Source: Brachionus manjavacas (lineage: Eukaryota > Rotifera > Eurotatoria > Ploima > Brachionidae). Taken from it: a stretch of 64,000 bases of DNA. Below are positions 9,343 through 22,361 of this stretch, in pieces (within the stretch, counting starts at the first letter, position 1; every line of letters begins with the position of its first letter). The translations under genes and the position numbers were made by a program. The stretch spans positions 248,001 through 312,000 of the forward strand of contig JAHQIY010000030.1 of NCBI GenBank assembly GCA_019054805.1. The letters run 5' to 3'. The notes below the pieces were generated by a model that saw nothing but the letters and a program-made list of their open reading frames with translations, was not told the DNA's origin and did not search any database.

Positions 9343-11441
9343 TTGATCCTTGCAATAACCTTAATACCAACCGTTGTTTTTGATACACCATTCATTGACA
9401 AACTAGTTTACAAAATCATCTATTTCTTTGACTTTTTTTAAAAAAAGGGGATACAATTGATTCAAAATTTTATCAGAGGAGAATTTTACCATTTGCCAAA
9501 AGACAAGGGAATGAATTTTTCGGAGGGACAAAGTGGCTTTTTAAGCAAGATGGTGCATCACCTCACACAGTAAAAATCAGCCAGAGATATTGTGAGAATA
9601 ATCTCTATAAATTTATAAAGAAAGATAACTGGCCACCCAATTCACCTGATCTAAATCCATTGGACTTGTATTTTTGAAACGCAGTGGTTACAAGAATGAA
9701 TTAAAATAAGTTTCCTAATCGTGATACATATAAAGAAGAAATAAAAAGAGCAATAAGTAAGATACCGAATCAAGAAATCAAAAAAGCCGTTGATTCTTTA
9801 ACCAGTAGGGTAAGAAAGGTTGAGAAAGCTAAAGGATGTTATTGTCATAAATAAATGAAAATTTTTAATTGATAAAAAATAATGTATTTTTAAGTTTTAA
9901 AATAAGTTAAAATTCAAAAAATTCAAAAATAGAATTTTTAAAATTTTTAAATTAAAGCATATTTTAGTTGATTTTATTTCGAATATCAAAATTACCACCC
10001 TTTAGTCCTATATATTTCTAGTAACTAGATTTATTTAGCTTTCATTTAAGTATACATTCTAGATATTTTACTTTAAGCACTTAGGTCAATACATTCCTAA
10101 ACATGAGATACCAAATTTTGATTTATTCATGACTCCTTGGTAAAACCAAAAGTGATACCAACAAATTAAATATGATTATTTTAAGCTTTTGTCATCTATG
10201 ATTGTGTAAAATTATATTTGACTCGAATGTAACCATAGAAAGTTATAGCAAAAAGAATCAAAAACAGTATTTTTTTGGAATTTTACAAAGTGGTCATATT
10301 TTGGCGGTTTTTTAAAGATATTTTTACGAACGGAACATTATAGAGAATTGATCTATGGCTCATTTTAATCAGCATAAAATTTCACATCAGAATATTTGTT
10401 TATCAGAAATTAGTAAAATTCAAACTTTCGAGGACATTTTTACATTTTTATTTTTAGGTGATTCGGAGTTTTTAATAAACAAAAAAGGCTAATCAAAAAA
10501 TAAATCCAGACAAGTGTTGCTGGTTTGCAAAAGAAGTAAAAGTTCTAGGACATATTATTACCTACAATTTAATAATAATGGATCCTCAAAAGATTAATGC
10601 GAAAAAGAATAGAAAGCACCTGCCAATCTTAAGCAGCTTCAAAGTTTTCTAGTATTGGCAATCAATATAGACGTTTTGTAGAAAATTTTTCTACCATTGC
10701 ACAACCATTGCATAAGCTGTGCTCGAAAAAATCTAAATTTGAGTGGGACAAAGAAAACAAAGAAGCATTTGAAAATTTAGAAATCAAATTATATAAAAAG
10801 CTAAAATTATATATTTAAATTATATAAATAAATAAAAATAGCAATTTTTCCTTCTCTTCCACCTTGGGTTTTTTAAATTTTTGGTGTAATTTCTCTTTTG
10901 CTTAAAGGATTATTCGTCTGGTTCTTCTTTTACTGTAGGTTGGCTATGTCCACTGTGGAAGTAATACTTGTCTTTATCTATGGACCTGTTTTACTTTTTG
11001 AACGAGGACTTGTTGGGATTTTTATAAAATAATCACAATTGTTTTCGTTTTTGCCAACAACGATAAATGGTTTATTTGTGTGAAAGACCCTTTTTCAATT
11101 TCAGATGATCCGTGAGTACATCCGAAATGTTGTTTTCAAATTTTCTGATCTTTCTATCATGATTCAATTTGGCTTTGTCCATTCGACAATTTTTTATTCT
11201 TTGTCGCCATTTGGTAGCACTTTTCCAGTTGCATCTTAAGCTCTTGAATAACTTTTTCAGTCATCGTTGTCTTCCAATACTTTTACTTAAAAGTGCTCAT
11301 ACTTTATTTTATACTCATTTAAAATCTTTCTCTTTCGAGCAGATCAGTTGGTGGTATAATTAGGTCGATTGAAATTTTGGACCTTAGACCGAGCAATATT
11401 ACAAAAGGTGTTTAGCCAGTTGCACTATGTCTACTTTTATT
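9340..11441. repeat. array unit B1
   Basis: Begins at the mariner part of the unit. Mariner remnant about 9482-9854 (+), gypsy RT/RNase H remnant about 10354-10790 (+), gypsy integrase end about 11300-11485 (-, running into B2). Carries the same frame-breaking A insertion in the RT part as block A. Confidence 0.85.
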
Positions 11442-13590
11442 GTAAGCATGTGCCAGTTTATTTAAGTTTAGATTTCAACTCATTTTATCCATTTGATCCT
11501 TGCAATAACCTTAATACCAACCGTTGTTTTTGATACACCATTCATTGACAAACTAGTTTACAAAATCATCTATTTCTTTGACTTTTTTTAAAAAAAGGGG
11601 ATACAATTGATTCAAAATTTTATCAGAGGAGAATTTTACCATTTGCCAAAAGACAAGGGAATGAATTTTTCGGAGGGACAAAGTGGCTTTTTAAGCAAGA
11701 TGGTGCATCACCTCACACAGTAAAAATCAGCCAGAGATATTGTGAGAATAATCTCTATAAATTTATAAAGAAAGATAACTGGCCACCCAATTCACCTGAT
11801 CTAAATCCATTGGACTTGTATTTTTGAAACGCAGTGGTTACAAGAATGAATTAAAATAAGTTTCCTAATCGTGATACATATAAAGAAGAAATAAAAAGAG
11901 CAATAAGTAAGATACCGAATCAAGAAATCAAAAAAGCCGTTGATTCTTTAACCAGTAGGGTAAGAAAGGTTGAGAAAGCTAAAGGATGTTATTGTCATAA
12001 ATAAATGAAAATTTTTAATTGATAAAAAATAATGTATTTTTAAGTTTTAAAATAAGTTAAAATTCAAAAAATTCAAAAATAGAATTTTTTAAAATTTTTA
12101 AATTAAAGCATATTTTAGTTGATTTTATTTCGAATATCAAAATTACCACCCTTTAGTCCTATATATTTCTAGTAACTAGATTTATTTAGCTTTCATTTAA
12201 GTATACATTCTAGATATTTTACTTTAAGCACTTAGGTCAATACATTCCTAAACATGAGATACCAAATTTTGATTTATTCATGACTCCTTGGTAAAACCAA
12301 AAGTGATACCAACAAATTAAATATGATTATTTTAAGCTTTTGTCATCTATGATTGTGTAAAATTATATTTGACTCGAATGTAACCATAGAAAGTTATAGC
12401 AAAAAGAATCAAAAACAGTATTTTTTTGGAATTTTACAAAGTGGTCATATTTTGGCGGTTTTTTAAAGATATTTTTACGAACGGAACATTATAGAGAATT
12501 GATCTATGGCTCATTTTAATCAGCATAAAATTTCACATCAGAATATTTGTTTATCAGAAATTAGTAAAATTCAAACTTTCGAGGACATTTTTACATTTTT
12601 ATTTTTAGGTGATTCGGAGTTTTTAATAAACAAAAAAGGCTAATCAAAAAATAAATCCAGACAAGTGTTGCTGGTTTGCAAAAGAAGTAAAAGTTCTAGG
12701 ACATATTATTACCTACAATTTAATAATAATGGATCCTCAAAAGATTAATGCGAAAAAGAATAGAAAGCACCTGCCAATCTTAAGCAGCTTCAAAGTTTTC
12801 TAGTATTGGCAATCAATATAGACGTTTTGTAGAAAATTTTTCTACCATTGCACAACCATTGCATAAGCTGTGCTCGAAAAATCTAAATTTGAGTGGGACA
12901 AAGAAAACAAAGAAGCATTTGAAAATTTAGAAATCAAATTATATAAAAAGCTAAAATTATATATTTAAATTATATAAATAAATAAAAATAGCAATTTTTC
13001 CTTCTCTTCCACCTTGGGTTTTTTAAATTTTTGGTGTAATTTCTCTTTTGCTTAAAGGATTATTCGTCTGGTTCTTCTTTTACTGTAGGTTGGCTATGTC
13101 CACTGTGGAAGTAATACTTGTCTTTATCTATGGACCTGTTTTACTTTTGAACGAGGACTTGTTGGGATTTTTATAAAATAATCACAATTGTTTTCGTTTT
13201 TGCCAACAACGATAAATGGTTTATTTGTGTGAAAGACCCTTTTTCAATTTCAGATGATCCGTGAGTACATCCGAAATGTTGTTTTCAAATTTTCTGATCT
13301 TTCTATCATGATTCAATTTGGCTTTGTCCATTCGACAATTTTTTATTCTTTGTCGCCATTTGGTAGCACTTTTCCAGTTGCATCTTAAGCTCTTGAATAA
13401 CTTTTTCAGTCATCGTTGTCTTCCAATACTTTTACTTAAAAGTGCTCATACTTTATTTTATACTCATTTAAAATCTTTCTCTTTCGAGCAGATCAGTTGG
13501 TGGTATAATTAGGTCGATTGAAATTTTGGACCTTAGACCGAGCAATATTACAAAAGGTGTTTAGCCAGTTGCACTATGTCTACTTTTATT
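11442..13590. repeat. array unit B2
   Basis: Full unit. Mariner remnant about 11632-12004 (+), RT/RNase H remnant about 12504-12940 (+), integrase end near 13450-13634 (-). Same disabling differences as B1. Confidence 0.85.
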
Positions 13591-15741
13591 GTAAGCATGT
13601 GCCAGTTTATTTAAGTTTAGATTTCAACTCATTTTATCCATTTGATCCTTGCAATAACCTTAATACCAACCGTTGTTTTTGATACACCATTCATTGACAA
13701 ACTAGTTTACAAAATCATCTATTTCTTTGACTTTTTTTAAAAAAAGGGGATACAATTGATTCAAAATTTTATCAGAGGAGAATTTTACCATTTGCCAAAA
13801 GACAAGGGAATGAATTTTTCGGAGGGACAAAGTGGCTTTTTAAGCAAGATGGTGCATCACCTCACACAGTAAAAATCAGCCAGAGATATTGTGAGAATAA
13901 TCTCTATAAATTTATAAAGAAAGATAACTGGCCACCCAATTCACCTGATCTAAATCCATTGGACTTGTATTTTTGAAACGCAGTGGTTACAAGAATGAAT
14001 TAAAATAAGTTTCCTAATCGTGATACATATAAAGAAGAAATAAAAAGAGCAATAAGTAAGATACCGAATCAAGAAATCAAAAAAGCCGTTGATTCTTTAA
14101 CCAGTAGGGTAAGAAAGGTTGAGAAAGCTAAAGGATGTTATTGTCATAAATAAATGAAAATTTTTAATTGATAAAAAATAATGTATTTTTAAGTTTTAAA
14201 AAAAGTTAAAATTCAAAAAATTCAAAAATAGAATTTTTTAAAATTTTTAAATTAAAGCATATTTTAGTTGATTTTATTTCGAATATCAAAATTACCACCC
14301 TTTAGTCCTATATATTTCTAGTAACTAGATTTATTTAGCTTTCATTTAAGTATACATTCTAGATATTTTACTTTAAGCACTTAGGTCAATACATTCCTAA
14401 ACATGAGATACCAAATTTTGATTTATTCATGACTCCTTGGTAAAACCAAAAGTGATACCAACAAATTAAATATGATTATTTTAAGCTTTTTGTCATCTAT
14501 GATTGTGTAAAATTATATTTGACTCGAATGTAACCATAGAAAGTTATAGCAAAAAGAATCAAAAACAGTATTTTTTTGGAATTTTACAAAGTGGTCATAT
14601 TTTGGCGGTTTTTTAAAGATATTTTTACGAACGGAACATTATAGAGAATTGATCTATGGCTCATTTTAATCAGCATAAAATTTCACATCAGAATATTTGT
14701 TTATCAGAAATTAGTAAAATTCAAACTTTCGAGGACATTTTTACATTTTTATTTTTAGGTGATTCGGAGTTTTTAATAAACAAAAAAGGCTAATCAAAAA
14801 ATAAATCCAGACAAGTGTTGCTGGTTTGCAAAAGAAGTAAAAGTTCTAGGACATATTATTACCTACAATTTAATAATAATGGATCCTCAAAAGATTAATG
14901 CGAAAAAGAATAGAAAGCACCTGCCAATCTTAAGCAGCTTCAAAGTTTTCTAGTATTGGCAATCAATATAGACGTTTTGTAGAAAATTTTTCTACCATTG
15001 CACAACCATTGCATAAGCTGTGCTCGAAAAATCTAAATTTGAGTGGGACAAAGAAAACAAAGAAGCATTTGAAAATTTAGAAATCAAATTATATAAAAAG
15101 CTAAAATTATATATTTAAATTATATAAATAAATAAAAATAGCAATTTTTCCTTCTCTTCCACCTTGGGTTTTTTAAATTTTTGGTGTAATTTCTCTTTTG
15201 CTTAAAGGATTATTCGTCTGGTTCTTCTTTTACTGTAGGTTGGCTATGTCCACTGTGGAAGTAATACTTGTCTTTATCTATGGACCTGTTTTACTTTTGA
15301 ACGAGGACTTGTTGGGATTTTTATAAAATAATCACAATTGTTTTCGTTTTTGCCAACAACGATAAATGGTTTATTTGTGTGAAAGACCCTTTTTTCAATT
15401 TCAGATGATCCGTGAGTACATCCGAAATGTTGTTTTCAAATTTTCTGATCTTTCTATCATGATTCAATTTGGCTTTGTCCATTCGACAATTTTTTATTCT
15501 TTGTCGCCATTTGGTAGCACTTTTCCAGTTGCATCTTAAGCTCTTGAATAACTTTTTCAGTCATCGTTGTCTTCCAATACTTTTACTTAAAAGTGCTCAT
15601 ACTTTATTTTATACTCATTTAAAATCTTTCTCTTTCGAGCAGATCAGTTGGTGGTATAATTAGGTCGATTGAAATTTTGGACCTTAGACCGAGCAATATT
15701 ACAAAAGGTGTTTAGCCAGTTGCACTATGTCTACTTTTATT
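13591..15741. repeat. array unit B3
   Basis: Full unit, the longest (2151), with single-base homopolymer differences from B2. Same three remnants in the same order. Confidence 0.85.
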
Positions 15742-17889
15742 GTAAGCATGTGCCAGTTTATTTAAGTTTAGATTTCAACTCATTTTATCCATTTGATCCT
15801 TGCAATAACCTTAATACCAACCGTTGTTTTTGATACACCATTCATTGACAAACTAGTTTACAAAATCATCTATTTCTTTGACTTTTTTTAAAAAAAGGGG
15901 ATACAATTGATTCAAAATTTTATCAGAGGAGAATTTTACCATTTGCCAAAAGACAAGGGAATGAATTTTTCGGAGGGACAAAGTGGCTTTTTAAGCAAGA
16001 TGGTGCATCACCTCACACAGTAAAAATCAGCCAGAGATATTGTGAGAATAATCTCTATAAATTTATAAAGAAAGATAACTGGCCACCCAATTCACCTGAT
16101 CTAAATCCATTGGACTTGTATTTTTGAAACGCAGTGGTTACAAGAATGAATTAAAATAAGTTTCCTAATCGTGATACATATAAAGAAGAAATAAAAAGAG
16201 CAATAAGTAAGATACCGAATCAAGAAATCAAAAAAGCCGTTGATTCTTTAACCAGTAGGGTAAGAAAGGTTGAGAAAGCTAAAGGATGTTATTGTCATAA
16301 ATAAATGAAAATTTTTAATTGATAAAAAATAATGTATTTTTAAGTTTTAAAAAAGTTAAAATTCAAAAAATTCAAAAATAGAATTTTTTAAAATTTTTAA
16401 ATTAAAGCATATTTTAGTTGATTTTATTTCGAATATCAAAATTACCACCCTTTAGTCCTATATATTTCTAGTAACTAGATTTATTTAGCTTTCATTTAAG
16501 TATACATTCTAGATATTTTACTTTAAGCACTTAGGTCAATACATTCCTAAACATGAGATACCAAATTTTGATTTATTCATGACTCCTTGGTAAAACCAAA
16601 AGTGATACCAACAAATTAAATATGATTATTTTAAGCTTTTGTCATCTATGATTGTGTAAAATTATATTTGACTCGAATGTAACCATAGAAAGTTATAGCA
16701 AAAGAATCAAAAACAGTATTTTTTTGGAATTTTACAAAGTGGTCATATTTTGGCGGTTTTTTAAAGATATTTTTACGAACGGAACATTATAGAGAATTGA
16801 TCTATGGCTCATTTTAATCAGCATAAAATTTCACATCAGAATATTTGTTTATCAGAAATTAGTAAAATTCAAACTTTCGAGGACATTTTTACATTTTTAT
16901 TTTTAGGTGATTCGGAGTTTTTAATAAACAAAAAGGCTAATCAAAAAATAAATCCAGACAAGTGTTGCTGGTTTGCAAAAGAAGTAAAAGTTCTAGGACA
17001 TATTATTACCTACAATTTAATAATAATGGATCCTCAAAAGATTAATGCGAAAAAGAATAGAAAAGCACCTGCCAATCTTAAGCAGCTTCAAAGTATTCTA
17101 GTATTGGCAATCAAAATAGACGTTTTGAAGAAAATTTTTCTACCATTGCACAACCATTGCATAAGCTGTGCTCGAAAAAATCTAAATTTGAGTGGGACAA
17201 AGAAAACAAAGAAGCATTTGAAAATTTAGAAATCAAATTATATAAAAAGCTAAAATTATATATTTAAATTATATAAATAAATAAAAATAGCAATTTTTCC
17301 TTCTCTTCCACCTTGGGTTTTTTAAATTTTTGGTGTAATTTCTCTTTTGCTTAAAGGATTATTCGTCTGGTTCTTCTTTTACTGTAGGTTGGCTATGTCC
17401 ACTGTGGAAGTAATACTTGTCTTTATCTATGGACCTGTTTTACTTTTGAACGAGGACTTGTTGGGATTTTTATAAAATAATCACAATTGTTTTCGTTTTT
17501 GCCAACAACGATAAATGGTTTATTTGTGTGAAAGACCCTTTTTCAATTTCAGATGATCCGTGAGTACATCCGAAATGTTGTTTTCAAATTTTCTGATCTT
17601 TCTATCATGATTCAATTTGGCTTTGTCCATTCGACAATTTTTTATTCTTTGTCGCCATTTGGTAGCACTTTTCCAGTTGCATCTTAAGCTCTTGAATAAC
17701 TTTTTCAGTCATCGTTGTCTTCCAATACTTTTACTTAAAAGTGCTCATACTTTATTTTATACTCATTTAAAATCTTTCTCTTTCGAGCAGATCAGTTGGT
17801 GGTATAATTAGGTCGATTGAAATTTTGGACCTTAGACCGAGCAATATTACAAAAGGTGTTTAGCCAGTTGCACTATGTCTACTTTTATT
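15742..17889. repeat. array unit B4 (RT frame open)
   Basis: Full unit. It differs from units A to B3 in the RT/RNase H part: one fewer A near 16931 and one more near 17060 restore the reading frame, and several substitutions (for example near 17094, 17115 and 17128) are shared only with the next unit. Confidence 0.85.
16804..17229 (+). pseudogene. gypsy RT/RNase H fragment, open over 141 codons
   Basis: Inside unit B4. This is the best-preserved version of the retrotransposon piece: KANQKINPDKCCWF and EVKVLGHII of the RT thumb side, then the connection segment. Towards the end the frame departs from the RNase H reading (LSGTKKTKK instead of a FEWDKE-like run), so even this copy is not functional. 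There is no catalytic palm, and the ATG is incidental. Confidence 0.65.
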
Positions 17890-19402
17890 GTAAGCATGTG
17901 CCAGTTTATTTAAGTTTAGATTTCAACTCATTTTATCCATTTGATCCTTGCAATAACCTTAATACCAACCGTTGTTTTTGATACACCATTCATTGACAAA
18001 CTAGTTTACAAAATCATCTATTTCTTTGACTTTTTTTAAAAAAAGGGGATACAATTGATTCAAAATTTTATCAGAGGAGAATTTTACCATTTGCCAAAAG
18101 ACAAGGGAATGAATTTTTCGGAGGGACAAAGTGGCTTTTTAAGCAAGATGGTGCATCACCTCACACAGTAAAAATCAGCCAGAGATATTGTGAGAATAAT
18201 CTCTATAAATTTATAAAGAAAGATAACTGGCCACCCAATTCACCTGATCTAAATCCATTGGACTTGTATTTTTGAAACGCAGTGGTTACAAGAATGAATT
18301 AAAATAAGTTTCCTAATCGTGATACATATAAAGAAGAAATAAAAAGAGCAATAAGTAAGATACCGAATCAAGAAATCAAAAAAGCCGTTGATTCTTTAAC
18401 CAGTAGGGTAAGAAAGGTTGAGAAAGCTAAAGGATGTTATTGTCATAAATAAATGAAAATTTTTAATTGATAAAAAATAATGTATTTTTAAGTTTTAAAA
18501 AAAGTTAAAATTCAAAAAATTCAAAAATAGAATTTTTTAAAATTTTTAAATTAAAGCATATTTTAGTTGATTTTATTTCGAATATCAAAATTACCACCCT
18601 TTAGTCCTATATATTTCTAGTAACTAGATTTATTTAGCTTTCATTTAAGTATACATTCTAGATATTTTACTTTAAGCACTTAGGTCAATACATTCCTAAA
18701 CATGAGATACCAAATTTTGATTTATTCATGACTCCTTGGTAAAACCAAAAGTGATACCAACAAATTAAATATGATTATTTTAAGCTTTTGTCATCTATGA
18801 TTGTGTAAAATTATATTTGACTCGAATGTAACCATAGAAAGTTATAGCAAAAAGAATCAAAAACAGTATTTTTTTGGAATTTTACAAAGTGGTCATATTT
18901 TGGCGGTTTTTTAAAGATATTTTTACGAACGGAACATTATAGAGAATTGATCTATGGCTCATTTTAATCAGCATAAAATTTCACATCAGAATATTTGTTT
19001 ATCAGAAATTAGTAAAATTCAAACTTTCGAGGACATTTTTACATTTTTATTTTTAGGTGATTCGGAGTTTTTAATAAACAAAAAAGGCTAATCAAAAAAT
19101 AAATCCAGACAAGTGTTGCTGGTTTGCAAAAGAAGTAAAAGTTCTAGGACATATTATTACCTACAATTTAATAATAATGGATCCTCAAAAGATTAATGCG
19201 AAAAAGAATAGAAAAGCACCTGCCAATCTTAAGCAGCTTCAAAGTATTCTAGTATTGGCAATCAAAATAGACGTTTTGAAGAAAATTTTTCTACCATTGC
19301 ACAACCATTGCATAAGCTGTGCTCGAAAAAATCTAAATTTGAGTGGGACAAAGAAAACAAAGAAGCATTTGAAAATTTAGAAATCAAATTATATAAATAG
19401 CT
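17890..19402. repeat. array unit B5, partial
   Basis: Last unit. It shares the RT variants of B4 but has the frame-breaking A again near 19080. Homology stops at about 19402 within AATTATATAAA, where the sequence switches to a different gypsy pol end. Confidence 0.85.
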
Positions 19403-19726
19403 ACTTTAATATACCAGACGATCAGGTGGCTTCAACTGACGACTAGTTTTTTGAAGTACCTCACTAGATTTTAGGCTCCAGTTTTTTCTTTTTGATTTTT
19501 CTATCTAATCCGACGTCTGAATCAATTTCACTTGAAGACATATCTCCTGTGGTCAAAGGGTGCTTATTAGTCGTGTCCGTGACACTTTGTTCAGGCTTAT
19601 TTCAATTTTGCCTTCTCTTTAACATTATTTTATACTCATTTAAAATTTTTTTATCTTTCGACCAGGTCAGTTGGTTGTTTTATTAGGTCAATTGAAATTT
19701 TGGGCCTTAGACCGAGCAATTTCAAT
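19403..19726 (-). pseudogene. diverged Ty3/gypsy pol C-terminal end
   Basis: The minus strand reads LLGLRPKISIDLIKQPTDLV, a diverged relative of the integrase end in the array units. Further down comes TSRQLKPPDRLVY before a stop, resembling the KPPDRL-type tail of gypsy pol proteins. The middle is frameshifted. It lies exactly where the array stops and probably represents a sister retrotransposon copy joined at a short AT-rich homology. Confidence 0.55.
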
Positions 19727-19930
19727 TATTTTTAAGATTTAAGTTTAGTTATAATTGTAAATAATAAATAGCTTTTTTGCTATATTTTTCCAATTTTTAT
19801 CCAAGCCTACTTTGTTAAAATTTTATGAAATCGTCAACAATAGCAAAATAAATAGCTTTAAAAGTCAGAAAAACAATTAAAGTTATATTTTTAAAACCTT
19901 TACGCGTTTTTTTTTCTCGATCAAAAATTC
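19727..19930. repeat. 204-bp direct repeat, left copy
   Basis: Starts TATTTTTAAGATTTAAG and ends CTCGATCAAAAATTC. A nearly identical copy in the same orientation lies at 22362-22564, with about 2.4 kb between. No coding signal. Confidence 0.85.
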
Positions 19931-20397
19931 TAGCATTGTGAAGTTTTGTTCCAAAACAAGCTACATTTTTTATTTAAAATTATATTTTAAGAAAATGATA
20001 TTGAGTATTATGATGTTGAATCATAGTTGATTTGATTCAAGATGTTTATTATGATTAACAAACAAGAAAATTCCTTTTATACAATTCAAAAGAAGAATAT
20101 AATCAAACAGTTGAGAAAGAATTCATTGAGTGCAGAAATGTCAACAAAAATGTAAAAAAAAATAGTATTTGTAAAAAATAAATTTAATAAATTAAATTAT
20201 TAGCTGAATCCTCCAAAAATAAAGCTAACAGGATAATGTTTGTTCAAAAAATTTTATGAACATAACAACTCACTAGAAAGCAAAGAGAAAAAGGCTTATC
20301 AACCAATATCATCAAATTCATCCTATTCTTCAAATTACTCTAAGATATGTATAATTAAATTTATTGCCTAACAATGAATTACGATTTGAAATTAAAA

Positions 20398-20458
20398 ACA
20401 TAAAGCTTTTTTGCCATGGAATATACAATGCAACTAACGCAAAATAAAGGAAAAAATA
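20398..20458. repeat. 60-bp direct repeat flanking a hairpin (left)
   Basis: Contains TTTTTTGCCATGGAATATAC. A roughly 80 percent identical copy at 20719-20781 lies on the other side of the hairpin. Confidence 0.6.
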
Positions 20459-20460
20459 TC

Positions 20461-20554
20461 GCATCTTGAAGTTGATGATCAATTCAAAATATCATTATTT
20501 TAATGTGCTGAGAAATTGAAATGATCTTTGAATTGACCATCAACTTCAAGATGC
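20461..20554. repeat. long near-perfect hairpin
   Basis: The left arm 20461-20496 begins GCATCTTGAAGTTGATG and is complementary to the right arm 20519-20554. Of about 36 positions only one substitution and a small 2x1 internal loop are unpaired; the loop is about 22 nt. Size and shape resemble a small-RNA precursor or the remnant of a palindromic MITE. Expression cannot be judged. Confidence 0.7.
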
Positions 20555-20718
20555 CAATAATTTAACAGATCTAAGGCAAATAAATTCATAGAAAACACTC
20601 AACAGGTATTTCAAAATAATGTCATAGAATGTCCAAGGCATATTTTTGAACAACCAAATAAGGAAAATTAAGAAGGATTTTTTCATAGTTAATCTTATTA
20701 TCATGAGACAATTAAAAA

Positions 20719-20781
20719 ACATAAAGATTTTTGCCATGGAAAATCCAAGGCTATTAACGCAATAAAACGAAATAAATATAT
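20719..20781. repeat. 60-bp direct repeat flanking a hairpin (right)
   Basis: Partner of 20398-20458, with TTTTTGCCATGGAAAATCC in the matching position. Confidence 0.6.
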
Positions 20782-20792
20782 CTATTTAAGTT

Positions 20793-21255
20793 TTTTTTTT
20801 TTGTTCCAAATTTTAAAACTGACGAGTCAGCTTATGCAGATAACGTCAATTTTGATTTCATATTTGAGAAATTCGAAATCGAAAATGATGAAACAAAAAT
20901 TGAAACTTTTTATAAAAATCTTGTTTATGACTATTTTGATGCTATGTTGGAGCAAAAGAAAGAGCCAATGGAGAGAAAAAATGATACAAGCGCAAGCAAA
21001 CATCAAAATTCTGGAACACAAGCCGTTAAAGCTGATGCAAAAGTCAAGAGACCTGGTCAACATGACAATATATCCGATTTGACAAAAGAAGCCAGAATTG
21101 GTCAACCAGACAAAACAAGTTCAACCATTACCATTAAAAAGCTTTCAAATGAGTTATTTGAGACGCTCTCACAGAAAAAACCAAAGCAGTTACAAGACGG
21201 AAAATCTAGTCGACCAGACGGCAAATCTGGTCGAACAGACCGAACAGAAATCTAG
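20793..21255 (+). CDS. charged, unrecognised reading frame (partial)
   Basis: An open frame follows a long T-tract that could be part of a splice acceptor. It reads TDESAYADNVNFDFIFEKFE, then YKNLVYDYFDAMLEQKKEPM, and becomes lysine/glutamine-rich with a GKSSRPDGKSGRTDRTEI tail before TAG at 21253. The acidic, folded-looking first half and basic, low-complexity second half suggest a real protein fragment, possibly a retroelement gag or nuclear protein. No family is recognised. The internal ATG at 20944 is probably not the start. It lies between the two 204-bp direct repeats. Confidence 0.35.
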
Positions 21256-21668
21256 TCAACTTCAATATATTTTATCGACACGTTTAAAGAAAAAACAGCA
21301 AACTGTAAATCAAAATTCATGTAAAAGATAAATTATTTAAGAAAAAATTTATGGTGATTGCTTGTTTCAGAAAAAAGAATAAAGGTCTTCAAAGTCTTAG
21401 GAAAAATAAGAGCCCTCTTGAATTTCTCGATATGTTTGTTTTAAAAATTACAATGACATTGATCATTAAATGCTAAGGCATTAATTAATGCTTAATTATT
21501 TTAATTTTATTTTCAATAAAATTTTAGGTTTACATTAATTAGAATTCTAACACTCTATTTTTAATAATTTATAATTTGTCAATTTTTTCAAATGTTTTGT
21601 TTTATTTATTTATTTATTTTTTTTAACTTGGTTTGTTTCTAGTTCATATTTTGTTATTAAAAAATTAA

Positions 21669-21977
21669 TTAGTTCAGTAAAAATGATAAAAAATCTTCAG
21701 CTTCAGCTTCCTCTTGAGCATCATCTTCACCAAGTTGAAAGTTGTTTTCGTTTATCCAATTCTCACATTTATTTTTATCAGCCGCTTTTATGAAGTCCAA
21801 AAAATTTTTGATCACATTTCTTGAGTCAGGACAACCATTATCCACTTTTCCTTTCTCAGGTAGTATGTCCCCTGCCCATACCCACAGTGGGTCGTAATAT
21901 CCTTTTGGTACACCTACAAAATCATGAGGCCTCCAATAAGTCTCAAAAAACAATTCTTTTTTTCATTCACCTCTTCG
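21669..21977 (-). pseudogene. unrecognised gene 3' exon, acidic C-terminus
   Basis: The frame reads ETYWRPHDFVGVPKGYYDPL, then WVWAGDILPEKGKVDNGCPD and NFLDFIKAADKNKCENWINE, ending in an acidic DDAQEEAEAEDFLSFLLN tail. Composition is protein-like. Just upstream a plausible exon (about 22047-22174, minus) between an acceptor CTCTAG and a donor GTAAAT reads DFRRFLRSSKQRPGNLANTV after three in-frame stops, so the gene looks decayed. I do not recognise the family. Confidence 0.35.
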
Positions 21978-22361
21978 AATCCAAACGCTTGAAAAACACT
22001 TGAAATGAAGTTTTTATTTAAGTTTTTTAAAGAAATTTACCGGTAATGTTTATAACTGTGTTTGCTAGATTCCCAGGTCTTTGTTTACTAGAACGTAAAA
22101 ACCTTCGAAAGTCCTATTATCGAGTCCCAAAAAACTCTTAAGAAGGTACTTCAAGCTCTTTCTCTTCTTCCTAGAGATATTTAAAAAATAATTAATATTT
22201 TAGAATACATCAACCTCGACAAAAATTACCTTTTAAAAATTCATCAATTGTTTTTATCGACTGCATGTTTTGAATTACTTCTGTTATTGCTAAATGTAAT
22301 AATTTTAATTTATTTTTTTTCTAATATTTAAATTAAAAGCTTACTTTCACTATTAAGCAAC

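Larger units (their letters stand above)
9340..19402. repeat. 2.15-kb chimeric tandem repeat, block B (five units)
   Basis: Head-to-tail copies of the block A unit: 9340-11441 (starting at unit position 49), 11442-13590, 13591-15741, 15742-17889 and a partial 17890-19402. Unit lengths are 2148-2151, differing by single bases in homopolymers. Every unit repeats the same mariner stops. The left edge cuts a MULE gene. The right edge ends in the RNase H piece, then joins a diverged gypsy pol end. Spacing and near identity indicate amplification by unequal exchange or replication slippage, not independent transposition. Confidence 0.93.
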
